Assembly (NCBI GenBank): GCA_026413225.1
Contig: CM048552.1
Span: 196,801,553 to 196,865,552, forward strand
Length of the DNA: 64,000 bases
Direction of reading: 5' to 3'
Source: Otis tarda
Lineage: Eukaryota; Chordata; Aves; Otidiformes; Otididae
The position numbers and the translations under genes were made by a program. The notes beneath the pieces are model-generated. The model searched no databases. It was given only the letters and a program-made list of their open reading frames with translations, and had not been told where the DNA came from. This document shows positions 59,948 to 64,000 of the stretch, piece after piece; the stretch's first letter is position 1; the number at the start of each line of letters is the position of its first letter.

Positions 59948-62278
59948 GGTGACCTTATAAGCTCCCATTAAATGTTTCTGTAAGAGAAACAAATCTTATT
60001 TGGACATCTAGCAACTGTAGATGCTGAGGGCTGAGTCATTCACCCCCGTCTGCCTTTTTCTTCCCTCCCCCTCCAAAATGGGAGGCAGAACTTGCAAGGA
60101 ATTTCTCTTTCCTTTGGACAGAAAATTTGAGTATGGACAGTATTTGAGTTTTGTGAGCTCAGTAATTTTAGCTAAGTAATTTTAGTAATTTTAGGATCAC
60201 TTATTTTTTTTTCTTCTTTTTTTAAAAGGAGCCTTCTAACTTAGAATCATTGTTTTGAGGGGAGTTGTGGGGAGGTTCAGTTTGTTTTCAAGAAAAAAAT
60301 CTGTCTGAAAGATCTTTGTGGGGCTGTTGCGATGCTTGGACTGATGTTGGTCCGACTGCCCAGTGTAAACTTGTACAAAACCAAAATTAGACTAGTTAGT
60401 GGTACTTCTGAAAAACCTACTCAACCGTGAGACTGACCAATGCAACTTTGCTTTGGACCTTTGCCACTTTTCTTAACACTTTATATGAATGTGCAAATGA
60501 ATGTCCCAAGCAAGGGACTCCTTTCAACTTCTACCTATGTAAAAACTAATCTGATCTAAACAGGTTACTAAGGCTTTTCTAGTCTTCATAGAAAGGACTG
60601 GATATCTTCTGAGAGCAGTTCATCCCAGTGGCCTTGATAGGGTATTATGGAAAGGTCATAGAATCAGTTTCTGAAGGCCAAGATGGTTAATTCCAGTCCC
60701 CCTGCAATTATAAGCAACTATGCAATAGCTGTGAGATCCAGCATCTGTTCTGTGCACTTTCATGTACCCTGTAACAGACTGATAGTTGTAGTTTTCATTT
60801 TTGTGCCTATAACACTCAGCAGAAGCAATCAAAGTTACAGCTCACCAGTAAAATTCCCAGATTATTCTAGAGAAAAGAGCATGATTTGCAAAAGAAGGCC
60901 AGTCCTCCAGCCAGCAATCCCCCAGTCTCACCTAGGCAAATGTTATTTCTGTGCCCGTGTCTATCAGCTTAATTCAGAATGAATGAGCAATTCTTGCCAA
61001 TTGGGGATCCAAGAGACTTTAGCCATAGGTCAGTGGTAATGGACTGACATTCTTAGTGCAGATAAGTTTTTAAAACATAAAAGGTTTAAAACAAAACAAA
61101 ACAAAAAAAAACCACGCCTCCCAGAAGGCTAATTATGAGTTGAAGTAACCTGAACTGCTGTCCTGTCAGTTACATGTTACCTAGCTGCATTCTTGCAATG
61201 CAGTATGATCTGTGTTTTTCAAAGCTAATGGTATAATTCCACTAATTACCTTTTTTGTTTCACTAGGTTTCTGCAACACACTTTGTGCTTGAATATTACT
61301 TAATTTTGTTTGGAAGAAGTTGATCAGTAAAAAACGGAACACGAACATTGTAGGAAGAGACAAGAAATTCAAGTTTCTGCACAGTACAATGGATTCTTGT
61401 AAGCACTATTGCAGAGCAGGGAAGTTAAGACAGATGCCTTAAGATTCTTAATGTGCATTTATGCAACACTGCTACCAAAGGGCCAAATCCTGAAGTGCCC
61501 TGCTTGGATGCACAAGGTCCAGAGTGGGAACTATGCATTTCTGTTATGCTGCAGTGGTGGGGGTAGATTGCAGAGACTCCTTACCTCCCCACGGGCAAAC
61601 TTCATACCTTAGGCACTGCAGAAGTCACTTCCATAGCAGGTCTCCAAGGTACAGAAAGAAAGAAAAAAGGCGGCAGCAGCGGGGGGGGAATCAACATAGA
61701 GCATGGTTGGTGAGTGTGAAGTGCAAACACACATAGTTCAAACACAAGGTGATGGGGAAGGGACTGGATGATGTCTTCTCCCCTCTGCGTATTAACCAGT
61801 TTACCCCATGACCGCAGCACTCCAAGTCTTTCAGGACTGAGGATTCCTTCTACTAGCTGTGCTTTGGAGCAAAGTGATGCCAACAATGTAAAATCCTTTT
61901 ACTTGGGTGTTGCTTTCTTTTGCTATAGGATTGAGCCCCCTCGTCATTTTAACTTGATTTATTTAACCATATCAAGAACAGAGCTCAAAGAAGCAAACTC
62001 ATTTTTTAGTTGAAAAAAAAACATGGATTATTACTTTCTAACAATTGTCTGTCAGCATACAAAGAAAAGCCAGTCCAAAAAGGAATTAACAGTTGTTACA
62101 TTTTCTGTTAATGTCTGCAGCGTTCTGTATGAGGCAGTAACAAAATGGTAAAGTACCCCTGAGGAAAACCTTATTGCAGTTGTGTGGTGTTAGAAAATGG
62201 AACTTGAAGAGTACTGCTTTTTCTATGGGACTCTTGACGGTTTATAAATACTGTTTTATACTTTTGTTTTATCTTTTT

Positions 62279-62284
62279 AATAAA
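62279..62284 (+). terminator. ZDHHC20: Candidate ZDHHC20 polyadenylation signal 1
   Basis: AATAAA followed about 15 bases later by TTTTTATTGGTT, a T/GT-rich downstream element. It is the best-formed of the three signals. Confidence 0.5.
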
Positions 62285-62508
62285 GGCACAAGTTTTTATT
62301 GGTTCTAAAGTACCATTTAAACAAATATCAAATACTTATGAGAAAATTAGTGTTGTATCATACATCTGTGTTAACACACTGAAAATTTGTATGCTTTAGT
62401 CTGCCACTTTCAAGTCCAGTTTATGTGATGCTGAAGTTGCTAAAGATTGAGTGCTTTGTGCAGTAATGTACCTGTTCACAAAAAGCAAAATGTGTTTCCT
62501 GTGTGAGG

Positions 62509-62514
62509 AATAAA
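62509..62514 (+). terminator. ZDHHC20: Candidate ZDHHC20 polyadenylation signal 2
   Basis: AATAAA with a weaker downstream context. Confidence 0.35.
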
Positions 62515-62872
62515 CTCCATCCTAAGCTCAAGACCTACAGCAAGCAACATGGGGTTTTTTTCCTCACTCCTCTGTTGAGAAGACTGCTAACTCATCTTTG
62601 GGTGGCATTGGAATTTTGCACCTGGGAAAAGTGACAAAGACTATTTTCCTGTCTATTCTCCAATGTTCAGCTAATGCTGATTACGAATAGACGTGAGCCC
62701 TTTTTGATACAGGCTGAAGGTAGTAGCTGAGTTGATGATCTGGACCAAAAGAACATGTTTGGTTTATCTCCCAGACTGATTGCTGCTTAAGTCGAATGTG
62801 TTGATGATGGACATATCAAGGTATAAAGTATACTGTAAGGTTTTAAAGAAGTATTTTTTTGTCTTTGGAAAA

Positions 62873-62878
62873 AATAAA
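62873..62878 (+). terminator. ZDHHC20: Candidate ZDHHC20 polyadenylation signal 3
   Basis: AATAAA followed directly by an AT-rich TTTTCTTAG stretch. It may mark the distal 3' UTR end. Confidence 0.4.
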
Positions 62879-62900
62879 ATTTTCTTAGACATTAATCTTC

Positions 62901-64000
62901 TAGAACAAGAACACTTTGAGAACCTATGAATATTATTTGGTCACTGTTGGATGTTCTTGAGACAGAAGTAATAGTCCAGACTTGCATGTTTTATAAAAGT
63001 TGCGGAATGTTTCTTCAAACTTTGTACAAGAAATTTTGCATATGCTAATTCCAAAACTTACAAAAACATTTGCTGCACATTAATCTGAAAGGTTTAACTT
63101 TTTCTTCTCAAATGTCAAGTGAGAAATGCTCATCTGAATATAAGCTCTCAGCAGTACTGCATCAGCAAAATTTCTTGGGGAAGACAAAGAGACAGAAGAC
63201 TGCAAGTTCAGATGGCTCATTCTGAATACCAAAATTTGCAGCCCCGAACTCTGGTGCAACTGTAATGGAGGGCCTGAGGTATCATCTGGTTTTTACTGCA
63301 TCAGTGTATTGCAGCTGAGATAGCACATACATGCACAGTCATTGTCTAGCAGAACTATAATATCAGTAAAAGCTATGTCTCTAATGTGGTGAATATCACT
63401 GATTCAGCAATATGGTCTCTGCTCGCCTCCCAAAGTGCTTGATATACCCCCATGTGAATGTATATATACTGTAGGCTAACATCAGTATAACTTGTTTGAT
63501 TTTTTTAAATCGGGATAGTTAATTTACAGAAAAACTGCAAGTAAATAGACTGAGCTAAATCCATGTGTGTTGTCTAGCAAGCGCTGGTCTTCTGAAACCA
63601 GTTCTTTGTACATCTGATGGACATTTTTGTGGCTTTTCATGAAGAGCTGATGTTTCTGACATCTTTATGCAGATCACGGGTACATTTTGTCCCAGATTAT
63701 TCTCACGTTTCAGATGAGAAAAGGAGGAGAGCAGTATGCTTGGGATACTCTTGAGGCCAAAGTTACTGTTGGTGTAAAAGCACGCATAACTAAAAAGTCA
63801 CTTTGACAAATATGAAATGTAGTAAAGTGATTCAAATATGATTCTTCCAAATTCACCACCGCCAAACCACCACAGCCCCCCACCCCTGTGGATAACGTTA
63901 TCTTGGATAACGGATTACTAAGAGAAATCCCCGCTAGACTTAGGTATCACTGCCACCAGAGGCAGGGGGGCTGTAGAGGTGCCCCAGGAAATAGGTCTTT
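62901..64000. other. Downstream flank, nothing recognised
   Basis: No exon, RNA gene or repeat was identified. In human the next gene beyond ZDHHC20 is MRPL57; no piece of its protein is visible here, so it would lie further right if the order is kept. Confidence 0.55.

Larger units (their letters stand above)
61267..62900 (+). other. ZDHHC20: Probable last exon of ZDHHC20 (3' UTR)
   Basis: A pyrimidine-rich tract ending CACTAG at 61266 is a good acceptor for the donor at 58724. The sequence after it has no coding frame of note and leads to three AATAAA signals. The exon limits are inferred. Confidence 0.45.

Noticed and set aside
60655-60700. CR1-like start (CATAGAATCA) after 60.65 kb
   Set aside because: The match covers only about ten bases and the following sequence does not continue in CR1.

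Overview
The window is vertebrate nuclear DNA, almost certainly from a bird. The evidence is GT-AG introns up to 18.6 kb, CR1 retroposon copies with avian-type 3' ends, and solo LTRs of avian endogenous retroviruses. One LTR resembles the ERVL-type LTRs that are common in neoavian birds, so a neoavian species seems more likely than a galliform; that is inference. No bacterial, phage or CRISPR feature is present, and most short open frames are chance frames in introns or intergenic DNA.

Two host genes lie head to tail on the plus strand. The first 3.5 kb holds the last two coding exons of MICU2, an EF-hand regulator of the mitochondrial calcium uniporter, with a likely 3' UTR to about 4.4 kb. 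From 4.4 to 14.5 kb is intergenic DNA: unrecognised sequence to about 11 kb, then a cluster of old retroelements at 11.0-14.5 kb (CR1 copies in both orientations and a decayed retroviral-type reverse transcriptase remnant).

A CpG-rich promoter region at 14.5-16 kb leads into ZDHHC20, a DHHC protein S-acyltransferase. Its complete coding sequence can be assembled from 12 exons between 15435 and 58683. All exons join in phase and give 362 residues. The two genes act in different compartments (mitochondrial intermembrane space; Golgi and plasma membrane), and nothing suggests a shared pathway. Their adjacency matches the known MICU2-ZDHHC20 order and the paralogous MICU3-ZDHHC2 pair.

Introns carry a GC-rich minisatellite (intron 1), opposed G/T-rich and A/C-rich tracts around exon 3, CR1 fragments, and a 1.14-kb solo LTR with perfect 5-bp target duplications in intron 7. 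Downstream of the coding region are a probable 3' UTR intron holding a 590-bp solo LTR with perfect target duplications, then a last exon with several AATAAA signals (62.3-62.9 kb). The final 1.1 kb shows nothing recognisable.

I see no undescribed system. The most useful new candidates are an alternative ZDHHC20 C-terminus made from a short T-rich intron that stays open in frame, an overlapping upstream reading frame at the ZDHHC20 start, and the reverse transcriptase fossil near 13 kb.
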